Made by a program: the position numbers and the translations under genes. Under the pieces are notes generated by a model. It had not been told where the DNA came from and did no database searches. It saw only the letters and a program-made list of their open reading frames with translations. A DNA stretch of 64,000 nt from Dyella sp. S184 (lineage in GTDB: Bacteria; Pseudomonadota; Gammaproteobacteria; Xanthomonadales; Rhodanobacteraceae): positions 1,161,247 to 1,225,246 of the forward strand of contig NZ_LMUE01000002.1 of assembly GCF_009766065.1 (NCBI RefSeq). The letters are read 5' to 3'. Position 1 is the first letter of the stretch, and every line of letters begins with the position of its first letter. Positions 9,849-19,252 of the stretch are shown in pieces.

Positions 9849-10841
9849 TCACGGTGGATGCGGCAACAACTCTCGCGTGTCCCGCTGATAATCGCGTTCG
9901 ATCTGCGCCAGCCTCGCTTGCTGTGCCTGCAGGCTCACCCACTGGCTATGCTCGGCCTGTTGCCGCAGCAACGCATATTGCATATCTACGAATGGCTGCA
10001 GCACGTGGTTGTTCTCTGGCGCGAAACCGCCCAGGTCGGGGATGCGGGCCAGCTGGGCACGTTCGCGTGCCCCGGCCTCCCCGGGCGCCTTGCCATAGGC
10101 GAGGATGAAGTCGGTCAGCTGCCGGCGTAGCGGCGCCGCCAACCCCTCACGCACCACGAGCACGCCGGAAGGGATCAGCGGCGAACGCCAGATCACATTG
10201 AGCTGGGCAGCCTCGCTCGGGAAATGGCGTCGGAACAGATCCATGTCCGGATTGTTACTGCTGGCCACATCCACTTCACCATTGACCACAGACAGGAGAT
10301 TGCCCTGATGGTCGGCCACCCGAACATCGGCAAAAAAGGTGTCGGAATTGAGACCGCGCGGCGCAAACACATCGGCTTCCGGCACGATGTAACCAGTGAC
10401 TGACAGGTGTTCGCTGCGGGCGTAACGCCAGTGGCCTGGCTTGGCCAGCAAGTCGCCGAGGCCGTGTATGGGGCTGTCGCCGCGCACCACCAGCATGCCG
10501 ATATTGCCCCTGGCACCATCGCTGCGTACGAACTGGGCAAACACCTGCATGTGCTGATGTGTCACCGCCTCCACGGCGAGCGTGCCTGAGAGAAACGCGA
10601 TATCCACCTGCTGTGCGCCGATGGCCTCGGAGAGGCCGGTGTAGCTGCTCACCGACACCGTAGTCACCGGATGGCCCAGCCGCTTCTGCAGCTCCTCCAG
10701 CAGCAGCCGCCATTGCTCCAGCGACTCGGATGCGCTGCCGATCGGCAGGATGCCGAAACGGATAGGAGTCAGTGGCGCCATGTCGCTCGCAGCTGTTGCG
10801 CTGCCGGCGGCGATCAACAAGGCAAGGATCAGCCACTTCAT
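9849..10841 (-). CDS. PhnD-like phosphonate/phosphite ABC transporter substrate-binding protein
   Basis: 330 residues from the ATG at 10841, which gives the signal peptide MKWLILALLIAAGSATA. A TTG at 10907 with AGGGGAG upstream would add 22 residues. The body is a periplasmic binding protein of the PhnD/TauA-like group: IRFGILPIGSASESLEQWRLLLEELQKRLG, VDIAFLSGTLAVEA and DVASSNNPDMDLF are characteristic. No permease or ATPase gene is adjacent, so it may serve as a stand-alone sensor or binding protein. The C-terminus ends with an unusual Gln-rich helix (LLRQQAEHSQWVSLQAQQAR). Confidence 0.8.
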   Translation of the reverse strand: MKWLILALLIAAGSATAASDMAPLTPIRFGILPIGSASESLEQWRLLLEELQKRLGHPVTTVSVSSYTGLSEAIGAQQVDIAFLSGTLAVEAVTHQHMQVFAQFVRSDGARGNIGMLVVRGDSPIHGLGDLLAKPGHWRYARSEHLSVTGYIVPEADVFAPRGLNSDTFFADVRVADHQGNLLSVVNGEVDVASSNNPDMDLFRRHFPSEAAQLNVIWRSPLIPSGVLVVREGLAAPLRRQLTDFILAYGKAPGEAGARERAQLARIPDLGGFAPENNHVLQPFVDMQYALLRQQAEHSQWVSLQAQQARLAQIERDYQRDTRELLPHPP

Positions 10842-10975
10842 GGCGAAATGGACCGGGCGTGCGCAACCCAGCCGACGGCGGCGCAGCCGATACGTGGCGA
10901 TGTTCAATGACCTGACTCCCCTGCACCGCGCCCTGTCCCCACGTATATAGCCGCGATCGCGGGCAGGAGCAAGGC

Positions 10976-11782
10976 TCAGGGAAGAGCCGGCGGATATTCG
11001 CGGCCGGCACGCCGTGGCTGATAGCAGGCAGTCGCAAGATGAAACGATTCATCAACATTGCCGACGTGCCAACCCGGAATGCCCGCCAGCGGCAACGGCC
11101 GCAACTCCAGTGGATCGCACAGCAACCGGCCACCGACAATCGCTTCGGTGCAACGGGTACTCAGTTGCCTGACATCGGCATTACCCGCTGCCTGGAACAC
11201 GACTGCCTTGCCCACCAGCAGCTTGTCCGGATTCAACGCATGCTCCAGCAACGCGTGGCCAAACAGCTCCAGTTGGATCGAACCGTCGAGCCACGCATGC
11301 CGCTGGCGCCAGAACAAGCCATGCCAGTCATGGGCATCCCACAGTGCCAGCAACGCAGGATCTTGCAGCGTGACGATCACGCCTGCCTCATCGAAGTGGG
11401 TCATCGCGTATTGCGGGCGCGAACGAAGCTTCGGCCCCATCCGCACGATCTCTGCCATCTGGCGCTGGTTCAACGCCAGTTTCAATATGGGGTAGCGTAA
11501 CCACACCAGCGCGTTGAGCAGGTCATGCCAGTTGCCTTCGCGGGTGGCGATCTCGCCACGTTCGGCAATGCGCTGCTCGTAGTGCAAGCCATCGGCCAGC
11601 AACGCCAGTGTCTGCGCCACGAAGCGATGCCGCGCCCCTTTGGGCAGATAACTGTTGAGCTGTTCGATCGAAGGCCACGCATGGCCTTGAAGCAACGCGG
11701 CGTACTCGCGCCATGCCGCCAGCGGTAGCCGTTCGAACACCGTCGGCTCGACTGCCTCGCGCGACGGCGCGTGGTAGCGCAT
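10976..11782 (-). CDS. DUF3025 family protein
   Basis: 268 residues, cytoplasmic, no signal peptide. It matches the DUF3025 family as remembered: GNWHDLLNALVWLRYPILKLALNQRQ near the middle, DEAGVIVTLQDPALLALWDAHDWHGLFW, and a conserved HALLEHAL/GKAVVF region. The biochemical function is unknown. It starts five bases after the rimO stop on the same strand and is probably co-transcribed with it. Confidence 0.82.
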   Translation of the reverse strand: MRYHAPSREAVEPTVFERLPLAAWREYAALLQGHAWPSIEQLNSYLPKGARHRFVAQTLALLADGLHYEQRIAERGEIATREGNWHDLLNALVWLRYPILKLALNQRQMAEIVRMGPKLRSRPQYAMTHFDEAGVIVTLQDPALLALWDAHDWHGLFWRQRHAWLDGSIQLELFGHALLEHALNPDKLLVGKAVVFQAAGNADVRQLSTRCTEAIVGGRLLCDPLELRPLPLAGIPGWHVGNVDESFHLATACYQPRRAGREYPPALP

Positions 11783-11786
11783 GTGC

Positions 11787-13106
11787 TCAGCCGGCGAGGC
11801 GCGCGTGCAGGTCGTGCTCGCTGGCGCCCACTACCAGGACCTCGGCGAACTGGCCTGGCTTGAGCTTGTGGCCATCGGCGATCAGCACCGTGCCATCGAT
11901 CTCCGGGGCATCTGCCGCCGAACGCGCGACCGCACCATCCGTCGTCACTTCGTCGACCAGCACCTTGATCGTGCGACCGATCTTGCGTTGCAATTTCGCC
12001 GCGGAAATTTCCGCCTGCACCGCCATGAACTGTTCCAGGCGATCTTCCTTCAGTTCCTCGGAGACCGGATCAGGCAGCTCGTTCGCCTTGGCGCCATCGA
12101 CCGGCGAATAGGCAAACGCACCGACGCGATCGAGCTCGGCTTCGCGCAGGAAGTCGAGCAGTTCCTCGAACTCGGCATCGGTCTCGCCGGGGAAGCCGAC
12201 GATGAAGGTGCTGCGGATGGTCAGGTCCGGCACGAGCTTGCGCCAGTTCTGGATGCGCTCCAGGGTCTTGTCGATATTGCCCGGGCGCTTCATCAGCTTG
12301 AGGATGCGCGGGCTGGCGTGCTGGAACGGGATGTCGAGGTACGGCAACAACTTGCCGGCCGCCATCAGCGGCATGATCTCGTCCACGTGCGGGTACGGGT
12401 AGACGTAGTGCAGGCGCGACCAAACGCCCAGCTCGGACAGGCCTTCGCACAGCTCGGTCATGCGCGTGCGGTAGCTCTTGTCGCGCCACTGGCGCTCGGC
12501 GTATTTCAGGTCCACGCCGTAGGCGCTGGTGTCCTGCGAGATCACCAGCAGTTCCTTGACGCCACCCCTGACCAAGCGCTCGGCTTCCAGCAGTACTTCG
12601 TCGACCGGGCGCGAGACCAGGTTGCCGCGCATCGACGGAATGATGCAGAAACTGCAACGGTGATTGCAGCCTTCGGAAATCTTCAGATAGGCGTAGTGCT
12701 TCGGAGTCAGCTTGACGCCGGTGTCCGGCACGATGTCGAGAAAGCGGTTGCGCTGCGGCGGCAACGCGGTATGCACCGCGTTCATCACGCTGACGTAGTC
12801 CTGCGGGCCGCTGATCGACAGCACGTCCGGATACGCCTCGCGGATCAGCGCCTCGCGCTTGCCGAGGCAGCCGGTGACAATCACCTTGCCGTTCTCGTGC
12901 AGGGCGGTGCCGATCGAATCCAGCGACTCCTGCACCGCCGCGTCGATGAAGCCGCAGGTGTTCACCACCACCGCGTCCGCTTCGCCGTAGCTGGGTACGA
13001 TCTGGTAACCCTCGACCTTCAGCTGGGTGAGGATGCGTTCGGAATCGACCAACGCCTTGGGGCAGCCGAGGCTGACGAAACCGATCTTGTGTGCAGCCTG
13101 GGACAT
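11787..13106 (-). CDS. rimO: Ribosomal protein S12 methylthiotransferase RimO
   Basis: A 439-residue radical-SAM enzyme adding a methylthio group to Asp89 of ribosomal protein S12. The N-terminal UPF0004 domain begins [20 protein letters not shown] and has further cluster cysteines in NTCGFID and VTGCLGKR. The radical-SAM CxxxCxxC is in [18 protein letters not shown]. The C-terminal TRAM domain spans roughly 370-435. RimO, not MiaB, is indicated by [10 protein letters not shown] and the adjacent DUF3025 gene. Full length. Confidence 0.96.
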   Translation of the reverse strand: MSQAAHKIGFVSLGCPKALVDSERILTQLKVEGYQIVPSYGEADAVVVNTCGFIDAAVQESLDSIGTALHENGKVIVTGCLGKREALIREAYPDVLSISGPQDYVSVMNAVHTALPPQRNRFLDIVPDTGVKLTPKHYAYLKISEGCNHRCSFCIIPSMRGNLVSRPVDEVLLEAERLVRGGVKELLVISQDTSAYGVDLKYAERQWRDKSYRTRMTELCEGLSELGVWSRLHYVYPYPHVDEIMPLMAAGKLLPYLDIPFQHASPRILKLMKRPGNIDKTLERIQNWRKLVPDLTIRSTFIVGFPGETDAEFEELLDFLREAELDRVGAFAYSPVDGAKANELPDPVSEELKEDRLEQFMAVQAEISAAKLQRKIGRTIKVLVDEVTTDGAVARSAADAPEIDGTVLIADGHKLKPGQFAEVLVVGASEHDLHARLAG

Positions 13107-13214
13107 AAGCGTAGTTACCGTGAAAACGTGCGCGAAAACAGGTGATTATACGCGAGCGCGCGAGCTATGCCGTGGCAGCTAAGATCACAGCTTCGAAACC
13201 GCGAGCATCCAGCC

Positions 13215-13883
13215 ATGGGCCAGCAGATCAACCTACCCACCACCCGCACCCAGTGCATCGGCGCGTATCTAGCCCAACCGCAGGGCAAATCGAAGGGCGG
13301 CATCGTGGTGATCCAGGAGATCTTCGGCGTCAACGCGCACATGCGCAGCGTGGTCGACCGCTTCGCCGAGCACGGCTATACCGCGATCGCGCCGGCATTC
13401 TTCGACCATCTGGAAACCGGCGTGGAGTTGGGCTACGACGAGGCCGGTTACGCCAGGGGCAAGCAGCTTGTTACCGAACTGGGGCTGGAACACGCCGTGG
13501 AGGACGTCGCCAGTGCAGCCGAGGCAATCGCGTCGGCGGGCAAGATCGGCACCGTCGGCTACTGCTGGGGCGGTACCGTGGCGCTGCTGGCCGCGCTGCG
13601 CCTGGGCCTGCCCTCGGTGAGCTACTACGGCGCGCGCAACCTGCCGTTCCTGCATGAAACACCGAAGGCTCCGGTGATGTTCCACTTCGGCGAGAAGGAC
13701 CAGCACATCACACCCGAGATGGTGGCCAAGCATCGCGAGGCACTGCCTCAGATGGAGACGTTCACCTATCCGGCCGATCACGGTTTCAACCGTGATGTCG
13801 GTGCCAGCTACGACGAGGCCAGCGCAAAGCTCGCCTTGCAGCGCACCCTGGCGTTCTTCGACAAATACCTGGCTGGCGCATGA
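13215..13883 (+). CDS. Dienelactone hydrolase family protein
   Basis: 222 residues from the ATG at 13215 (MGQQINLPTTRTQ). An alpha/beta hydrolase of the carboxymethylenebutenolidase type: the nucleophile is Cys117 in GYCWGGTV, the acid follows in HFGEKDQHI, and the histidine is in YPADHGFNRD. An early GGIVVIQEIFGVN and DRFAEHGYTAIAPAFFD complete the fold. The substrate need not be dienelactone; many such genes serve general ester or lactone hydrolysis. Its stop overlaps the start of the HIT gene (ATGA). Confidence 0.9.
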   Translation: MGQQINLPTTRTQCIGAYLAQPQGKSKGGIVVIQEIFGVNAHMRSVVDRFAEHGYTAIAPAFFDHLETGVELGYDEAGYARGKQLVTELGLEHAVEDVASAAEAIASAGKIGTVGYCWGGTVALLAALRLGLPSVSYYGARNLPFLHETPKAPVMFHFGEKDQHITPEMVAKHREALPQMETFTYPADHGFNRDVGASYDEASAKLALQRTLAFFDKYLAGA

Positions 13884-14305
13884 GCAAGCCCGATTTCGTG
13901 CTCGACGCCCGGCTGGACACGGATACGCGGCTGATCGCATCGCTCGCGCTGTGCGATGTGCGACTGATGAACGATGCACGTTACGCCTGGCTGGTGTTGG
14001 TGCCACGCCGTGCTGGACTGGTGGAGATCACGGATCTGTCCGCCGACGAGCAGGCGCAGCTATGGCAGGAAGTGAATCGCGCCTCGACAGCCCTGCGTGC
14101 AGTCACCCCGTGCGACAAGCTCAACCTAGGCGCGCTCGGCAATATCGTGCGCCAGTTGCATGTGCACGTCATCGCACGCTGTGAAGGTGATCCGGCGTGG
14201 CCTGGCCCGGTGTGGGGTTACGGTTCCGCGCAGCCGTATGTCGAAGCCAGTCTGACTGCACGACTGGATGCGCTGCGGCAGGTACTCGCCAACGCTGCCG
14301 GATAA
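13880..14305 (+). CDS. HIT domain protein
   Basis: 141 residues of the histidine-triad nucleotide hydrolase/transferase superfamily. The active-site motif is QLHVHVIARCEGDPAWPGPVWG: the first histidine of the usual HxHxH triad is glutamine, a variant seen in some proteobacterial HIT proteins, while the catalytic central pair is kept. The CDKLNLGALGN segment precedes it. Substrate unknown. Translationally coupled to the dienelactone hydrolase gene upstream; pxpB follows after seven bases. Confidence 0.87.
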   Translation: MSKPDFVLDARLDTDTRLIASLALCDVRLMNDARYAWLVLVPRRAGLVEITDLSADEQAQLWQEVNRASTALRAVTPCDKLNLGALGNIVRQLHVHVIARCEGDPAWPGPVWGYGSAQPYVEASLTARLDALRQVLANAAG

Positions 14306-14312
14306 CACCTTG

Positions 14313-15011
14313 ATGCCGCCGACCATCAAGTTCGAAGCGCTGGCCGAGGATGCACTGCTGCTACGTTTCGGCGAGCGCATCGACATCGAGCTCAATGCAC
14401 AGGTGCAAGCAGCGACTGCCCGTCTGCGCCAGCGTCTGCCACAACTGGAATGTGTACCCGCCTATGCCAGCGTACTGTTGCGCTTCGACCTGCAGCACTG
14501 GCCCGGCGACAACCCACATGAACAAATACAGGCTGCCGCTGGCGCAGCTCTGGACGAAACTTCTTCAACTATCGCCGCAGTGCAAGACCTGGTGATCCCG
14601 GTTTGCTATGGCGGCGAGTACGGGCCGGATCTGGCCGAGGTTGCCGCACTTTGCCGTCTCGACACGGACACCGTGATTGCCCGTCACACTGCTGCCGACT
14701 ACCGCGTGGCGATGCTTGGCTTCGCGCCAGGCTTCCCCTATCTGCTCGGACTCGATCCGCAACTGGCGGTACCGCGTCGCACCGACCCGCGCCAACGCGT
14801 GCCGGCTGGCAGTGTGGCGATCGGCGGCAGCCAGACCGGCATCTATCCGGAGGTTCTGCCGGGCGGCTGGCAACTGATCGGACGTACGCCGTTGCGCCTG
14901 TTCGACATCACGGCAAACACGCCATCGCTGTTCGCGCCAGGCGATCGCGTGCGCTTCCAGGCGATCGACGAAGGCCAGTTCCACGACCTGGCAGCGGCCA
15001 ATCCGGCATGA
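14313..15011 (+). CDS. pxpB: 5-oxoprolinase subunit PxpB (KipI family)
   Basis: 232 residues from the ATG at 14313. One of three subunits of the ATP-dependent 5-oxoprolinase that opens pyroglutamate to glutamate. KipI/PxpB features are VPVCYGGEYGPDL (here IPVCYGGEYGPDLAEVA), LGFAPGFPYLLGLDPQLAVPRR, RVPAGSVAIGGSQTGIYPE and PGGWQLIGRTP, all cyclophilin-like carboxyltransferase-subunit-1 hallmarks. The stop overlaps the pxpC start by four bases. Order pxpB-pxpC-pxpA is standard. Confidence 0.94.
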   Translation: MPPTIKFEALAEDALLLRFGERIDIELNAQVQAATARLRQRLPQLECVPAYASVLLRFDLQHWPGDNPHEQIQAAAGAALDETSSTIAAVQDLVIPVCYGGEYGPDLAEVAALCRLDTDTVIARHTAADYRVAMLGFAPGFPYLLGLDPQLAVPRRTDPRQRVPAGSVAIGGSQTGIYPEVLPGGWQLIGRTPLRLFDITANTPSLFAPGDRVRFQAIDEGQFHDLAAANPA

Positions 15012-15991
15012 ATGTGACCGTCATCAAACCCGGTTTGCTGAGCAGCCTGCAGGATGCCGGGCGCCCTGGTCATGCTGCGCTCGGCGTGGGTCGTACCGGC
15101 GCGATGGATCCATCCGCATGGCAGCTGGCCAATGCGCTGGTTGGAAATGCCGGTGGCGAGGCCGCGATCGAATGCACCCTGACTGGCCCGAGTCTGCGTT
15201 TCGAACAGGCTGCGGTGATTGCGCTGACCGGCGCACCGATCACCGCCCGCGTCGGTGAACACAGCATGCCGATGTGGACCACCTGCCACTTGCCTGCCGG
15301 CAGCGTGCTGCATCTCGGTGGCATGGCCAGCGGCTGCCGCAGCTATCTCGCGGTGCGCGGCGGCTTCCACGTAGAAGCGCTGCTTGGCAGCCGCAGCAGC
15401 GACCTGCATGCGCGCATCGGCTACGCACACGGCCGTGCGCTGTGCAGCGGCGACGTGTTGCCGATTGGCGCTACTGCACCGTTGCCCGGCTCACCCGCTG
15501 GCAACGACGTGCAGCCGCTGGGCTGGAGCCTCGATCCGCAGCCCTGGTTCGACTTCGCCCAGCGCCCGTTGGCGCTGCTGCGCGGTAGCCACTGGGCGCA
15601 GCTGGATACAGCGTCGCAGCAACTCCTGTTCGGAGGAAAATTTTCTCTGAGCAAGGACAGCAACCGTACCGCCAGCCGTCTGGACGGCCATACGCTGAAA
15701 TTGCGGGCACCGCTGGAGTTGATCTCCGAGGCAGCGCTGCCTGGCACCGTGCAATTGCCACCGTCCGGTCAACCGATCGCCCTGCTGGCCGAGGCGCCGG
15801 TGACCGGCGGCTACCCGCGGATCGGCCAGATCGCCGCAGTGGATCTGCCAGGACTGGCGCAACGACGCCCGGGCAATACCGTATGCTTCCGCGAAACCAC
15901 GCTGGACGAGGCGTTGATGCGGCTGGCTGCACGTCGGCAGCGGCTGACACGCCTGCTCGGCACGATCGCACAACGACTGGAACACAGGTGA
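15008..15991 (+). CDS. pxpC: 5-oxoprolinase subunit PxpC (KipA family)
   Basis: 327 residues starting MNVTVIKPGLLSSLQD at the ATG overlapping the pxpB stop (ATGA). It is the carboxyltransferase-subunit-2-like partner of PxpB: QDAGRPGHAALGVGRTGAMD, ANALVGNAGGEAAIECTLTGP, the SYLAVRGGF motif and TGGYPRIGQIAAVDLPGLAQ are conserved KipA/PxpC signatures. Full length. The larger open frame reported further upstream in this phase is only the extension through pxpB. Confidence 0.94.
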   Translation: MNVTVIKPGLLSSLQDAGRPGHAALGVGRTGAMDPSAWQLANALVGNAGGEAAIECTLTGPSLRFEQAAVIALTGAPITARVGEHSMPMWTTCHLPAGSVLHLGGMASGCRSYLAVRGGFHVEALLGSRSSDLHARIGYAHGRALCSGDVLPIGATAPLPGSPAGNDVQPLGWSLDPQPWFDFAQRPLALLRGSHWAQLDTASQQLLFGGKFSLSKDSNRTASRLDGHTLKLRAPLELISEAALPGTVQLPPSGQPIALLAEAPVTGGYPRIGQIAAVDLPGLAQRRPGNTVCFRETTLDEALMRLAARRQRLTRLLGTIAQRLEHR

Positions 15992-16005
15992 TTGAGACAA
16001 CCCAC

Positions 16006-16770
16006 ATGAACCGCATCGATCTTAACGGTGATCTCGGTGAATCGTTTGGCGCCTGGCGCATGGGCGACGACGACGCGCTGCTGGCCCTGCTCAGTTCGGC
16101 GAACATCGCTTGCGGCTTCCATGCCGGTGACCCGGAAATCATGCGTCACACGGTGGCGCATGCGGTAGCGCACGGCGTAGCGATCGGCGCGCACGTATCA
16201 CTGCCTGACCTGCAAGGTTTCGGCCGCCGCGAAATGAGTGTCACGCCAGCCGAGGCGTATGCGCTGACGCTGTACCAGATAGGCGCGCTGCACGCGTTCA
16301 CCTGCGCGGCCGGCGGCCGACTGACCCATGTCAAACCACACGGTGCGCTGTACAACATGGCCGCGCGCGATCGCGTGCTTGCTGATGCGATCGCCCGTGC
16401 CACACGCGACTTCGATCCGCAGCTGCGTCTGTTCGGCCTGGCCGGCTCGGCCCTGGTCGAGGCCGGTCGCGCGATTGGCTTGCCCGTGGCCGCCGAGGCC
16501 TTCGTCGATCGTCGCTATCGTGCCGACGGCTCGTTGCAGCCGCGCCGCGAAAACGGTGCTGTGATCGAGGATATCGATCAGGCCCTGGCGCAGGCGCTCG
16601 GGATTGCCCGCGACGGCGTGGTGCACACGCTGGATCGCCAACGCGTGCAGTTGCATGCCGACACACTATGCCTGCACGGCGACGGCTCCCATGCCGTGCA
16701 GCTGGCGCGCAAGCTGCGCAGCGAGCTCGAAGCAGCGGGCTTGCAGATCGCCGCGCCGGGCGCAACATGA
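16006..16770 (+). CDS. pxpA: 5-oxoprolinase subunit PxpA (LamB/YcsF family)
   Basis: 254 residues from the ATG at 16006. LamB/YcsF-family TIM-like subunit: the start RIDLNGDLGESFGAWRMGDD, then ANIACGFHAGDP, the acidic/histidine pattern VAIGAHVSLPDLQGFGRR, VKPHGALYN, EAFVDRRYRADGSL and CLHGDGSHAV. All match the family and are predicted to bind 5-oxoproline and carry out ring opening with PxpB/PxpC. It follows pxpC after 14 bases and precedes the DUF969 gene. Confidence 0.95.
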   Translation: MNRIDLNGDLGESFGAWRMGDDDALLALLSSANIACGFHAGDPEIMRHTVAHAVAHGVAIGAHVSLPDLQGFGRREMSVTPAEAYALTLYQIGALHAFTCAAGGRLTHVKPHGALYNMAARDRVLADAIARATRDFDPQLRLFGLAGSALVEAGRAIGLPVAAEAFVDRRYRADGSLQPRRENGAVIEDIDQALAQALGIARDGVVHTLDRQRVQLHADTLCLHGDGSHAVQLARKLRSELEAAGLQIAAPGAT

Positions 16771-16801
16771 TGCCCTCACCACGACGCGACGGTGACCACC
16801 C

Positions 16802-17503
16802 ATGAATTACTGGCCCCTGCTGGGCGTCGCGGTGATCGTGATCGGCTTTCTGCTGCGCTTCAATCCGGTATTGGTGGTGGTCACCGCAGCGATCAGCAGC
16901 GCCCTGCTGGCCGGTTTCACGGTACCCGCCTTGCTCGCCCTGCTTGGCAAGAGCTTCGTCTCCAGCCGCATGCTGCTGATCTTCTTGCTGACGCTACCGG
17001 TGATTGGTCTGCTGGAACGTGCAGGCCTGCGCGAACACGCGCAACGCTGGATGGGCCGCATGCACGGACTGACCCTGGCACGATTGCTGATCGGCTACCT
17101 GCTGCTGCGACAACTGCTGGCCACGCTCGGCCTCACTGGCGTGGCGGGCCCCGCACAGACGGTGCGGCCACTGCTCGCGCCGATGGGTGAAGCGGCGGTG
17201 GAAAAGATCCTGCCCACGCTGGACGATGCGGACCGCGACGAGCTGCGCGCGATCGCCGCCGCCACCGACAACATCGGCCGCTTCTTCGGTGAGGACGTGT
17301 TCATTGCGCTCGGCGCGGTGTTGCTGATCCAGGCTTTCTACTCGCAACACGGCATCGAGCTGACCCCGCTGTCGATCGCGCTGTGGGCATTGCCCACGGC
17401 CATCGCGGCGTTCGTCATCCAGTCCGTGCGCATCTGGCTGTACCAGCGTCGGCTGCAGCGTCGCGCCGCAAACGCCCTTACGCGTACCGAATCGGCAGGT
17501 TGA
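16802..17503 (+). CDS. DUF969 membrane protein
   Basis: 233 residues with about five hydrophobic segments (YWPLLGVAVIVIGFLLRF, LVVVTAAISSALLAGF, LLIFLLTLPVIGLLERAG and more), matching the DUF969 family: LPVIGLLERAGLREHA and IAAATDNIGRFFGEDVFIALGAVLLI are distinctive. DUF969 and DUF979 are nearly always adjacent and often sit with 5-oxoprolinase and pyroglutamyl peptidase genes, so a transporter for 5-oxoproline or related compounds is the best inference. No biochemical proof is visible here. Confidence 0.88.
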   Translation: MNYWPLLGVAVIVIGFLLRFNPVLVVVTAAISSALLAGFTVPALLALLGKSFVSSRMLLIFLLTLPVIGLLERAGLREHAQRWMGRMHGLTLARLLIGYLLLRQLLATLGLTGVAGPAQTVRPLLAPMGEAAVEKILPTLDDADRDELRAIAAATDNIGRFFGEDVFIALGAVLLIQAFYSQHGIELTPLSIALWALPTAIAAFVIQSVRIWLYQRRLQRRAANALTRTESAG

Positions 17504-17505
17504 GT

Positions 17506-18474
17506 ATGCTGCGCATCGAATATGCCTATTGGCTGATCGCCGCCTTCCTGCTCTATACCGGCCTGCGCAATCTGCGCGAACGACATGGCTGGCACGCAGC
17601 ATTCTGGCTGGTGCTGGGCGTACTGTTTGGTGCCGGCGACTACGTGTTGGCGCAACAGGCCGTCGGCAACGCGCTGCCAGCGCAACTCGCCGGCGCCGGG
17701 GTGATCGCACTGGCGTTGCTGGCGCCGCGCCTGCATCGGCATGCACACGTCGAGAGCAGGAGTGCCGAACAACGCCTGCAATCAGCGATCCGGCTCGGCC
17801 ACAAACTATTCGTGCCTGCCCTGATGATTCCACTGGTGACCCTGCTGGTGGCGCTGTTCGGCGCGCACCTGGCGATCGCTGGCCATCACGTGTTCGCGGC
17901 AGCGCAGATGACCCTGACCGGATTGGCGCTGGCCTGCCTGGTCGCCCTGTTCGCGGCGGCGAAGGTGACCCGTGTGCCACTGCTCGACGGTGTGGCCGAA
18001 GGTCGGCGCCTGCTTGACGCCATAGGCTGGGCGGCGCTGCTGCCGCTTTTGCTGGCGGCGCTGGGTGAGGTATTCACGCAGAGCGGCGTGGGCGCGGCGA
18101 TTGCTGCGCTGGCAAGCACGTTTCTACCCGCCGGCAGCGCCTTCGCCTGCCTGCTCGCCTTCGCACTGGGCATGGTCCTGTTTACCGTGATCATGGGCAA
18201 TGCGTTCGCGGCGTTTCCGGTGATGATGGCCGGCATTGGCCTGCCGCTGCTGGTCCAGCAGCATGGCGCGCACCCGGCGATACTCGGTTCGATGGGCATG
18301 CTGTGCGGCTACTGTGGCACCCTGCTGACACCGATGGCCGCCGACTTCAACCTGGTGCCCGCAGCGCTGCTGGAATTGCGCAGCCCCTATGGGGTGATCC
18401 GCGCGCAGGCATGGAGCGCGCTGGCGATCCTGGCCACCACGTTCCTGCTGATGTGGCTCTTCGTGTTCCGCTGA
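17506..18474 (+). CDS. DUF979 membrane protein
   Basis: 322 residues, about nine membrane segments, starting two bases after the DUF969 stop at the ATG 17506 (MLRIEYAYWLIAAFLLYTG). DUF979 landmarks are GDYVLAQQAVGNALPAQLAG, GNAFAAFPVMMAGIGLP and GYCGTLLTPMAADFNLVPAALLEL. The latter two resemble re-entrant loop motifs of ion-transporter-superfamily permeases. Together with DUF969 it probably forms a two-component transporter; the substrate is inferred from the surrounding pxp and pcp genes. Confidence 0.88.
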   Translation: MLRIEYAYWLIAAFLLYTGLRNLRERHGWHAAFWLVLGVLFGAGDYVLAQQAVGNALPAQLAGAGVIALALLAPRLHRHAHVESRSAEQRLQSAIRLGHKLFVPALMIPLVTLLVALFGAHLAIAGHHVFAAAQMTLTGLALACLVALFAAAKVTRVPLLDGVAEGRRLLDAIGWAALLPLLLAALGEVFTQSGVGAAIAALASTFLPAGSAFACLLAFALGMVLFTVIMGNAFAAFPVMMAGIGLPLLVQQHGAHPAILGSMGMLCGYCGTLLTPMAADFNLVPAALLELRSPYGVIRAQAWSALAILATTFLLMWLFVFR

Positions 18475-18493
18475 ATTCAATGACGAGGCAACC

Positions 18494-19150
18494 ATGAGTT
18501 CATCCCTGCCACGCATCCTGCTGACTGGTTTCGATCCGTTCGGCGGCGAAAGCGTCAACCCGTCGTGGGAAGCCGTGCGCGCGCTGCACGGCAAGCGCCT
18601 TGGTGGCCACCTGATCGTTGCGCAGCAGTTGCCAACGGAGTTTGCACGTTCACTGCACGAGCTCAAGGCAGCGGTGCGTGAGATGGCACCCGCGATCCTG
18701 CTTGGCGTCGGCCAGGCCGGTGGCCGCCAGCAGTTGTCGATCGAACGGGTGGCGATCAATGTCCAGGACGCCCGCATCCCCGACAACGCCGGCGCGCAGC
18801 CGGTGGACGAGCCGGTGATCGCGGGTGGACCGGCGGCCTACTTCAGCACACTGCCGATCAAGGCGATGCTGGCAGCACTGCAGGCGCATGGCGTACCGGC
18901 CGAGATATCGAACAGCGCAGGCACCTACGTATGCAACCACATCGCCTACGCCATGCTGCATCTGGCGGCGAAGCGGCGTGGTATGCGCGCCGGCTTCATC
19001 CACATTCCGTACCTGCCGGCACAGGCAGCAAAGCGTCATGGCCTCGCCAGCATGGCACTGGCTGATGTGGTGCGAGGCCTGGAGATTGCGTTGCGCACGG
19101 CGATTGCCACGCCGCTGGACGACAAGCTCGGTGCCGGCAAGCTCGACTGA
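18494..19150 (+). CDS. pcp: Pyroglutamyl-peptidase I
   Basis: A 218-residue cytosolic cysteine peptidase (family C15) removing N-terminal pyroglutamate from peptides. The start RILLTGFDPFGGESVNPSWEAV is diagnostic. The catalytic glutamate is in LSIERVAINVQDARIPDN, the cysteine in NSAGTYVCNHIAYAML, and the histidine in AGFIHIPYLPAQA. It closes the putative operon: Pcp releases 5-oxoproline, which PxpABC turns into glutamate. A strong terminator follows at 19193. Confidence 0.96.
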   Translation: MSSSLPRILLTGFDPFGGESVNPSWEAVRALHGKRLGGHLIVAQQLPTEFARSLHELKAAVREMAPAILLGVGQAGGRQQLSIERVAINVQDARIPDNAGAQPVDEPVIAGGPAAYFSTLPIKAMLAALQAHGVPAEISNSAGTYVCNHIAYAMLHLAAKRRGMRAGFIHIPYLPAQAAKRHGLASMALADVVRGLEIALRTAIATPLDDKLGAGKLD

Positions 19151-19192
19151 GAGTATTGCTACTCGCTGACAACTGTCCTGGTTGCCCATGAA

Positions 19193-19220
19193 AAAGCCCG
19201 CGAATCGCTCCGCGGGCTTT
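19193..19220 (+). terminator. Rho-independent terminator after pcp
   Basis: A ten-base perfect stem, AAAGCCCGCG at 19193-19202 against CGCGGGCTTT at 19211-19220, with an eight-base loop. A-runs and T-runs on the two sides mean it could work in both directions, ending both the pxp-pcp transcript and the leftward lipoprotein transcript. Confidence 0.85.
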
Positions 19221-19252
19221 GGATGGAAACAGTGCGTTCGGCTCTGCCAGGA

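Noticed and set aside
11781..13145. A 454-codon + strand open frame across rimO
   Set aside because: It is the exact antisense shadow of rimO, rich in Arg, Gln, His and Val as expected from a GC-rich complementary frame, with no family motif.
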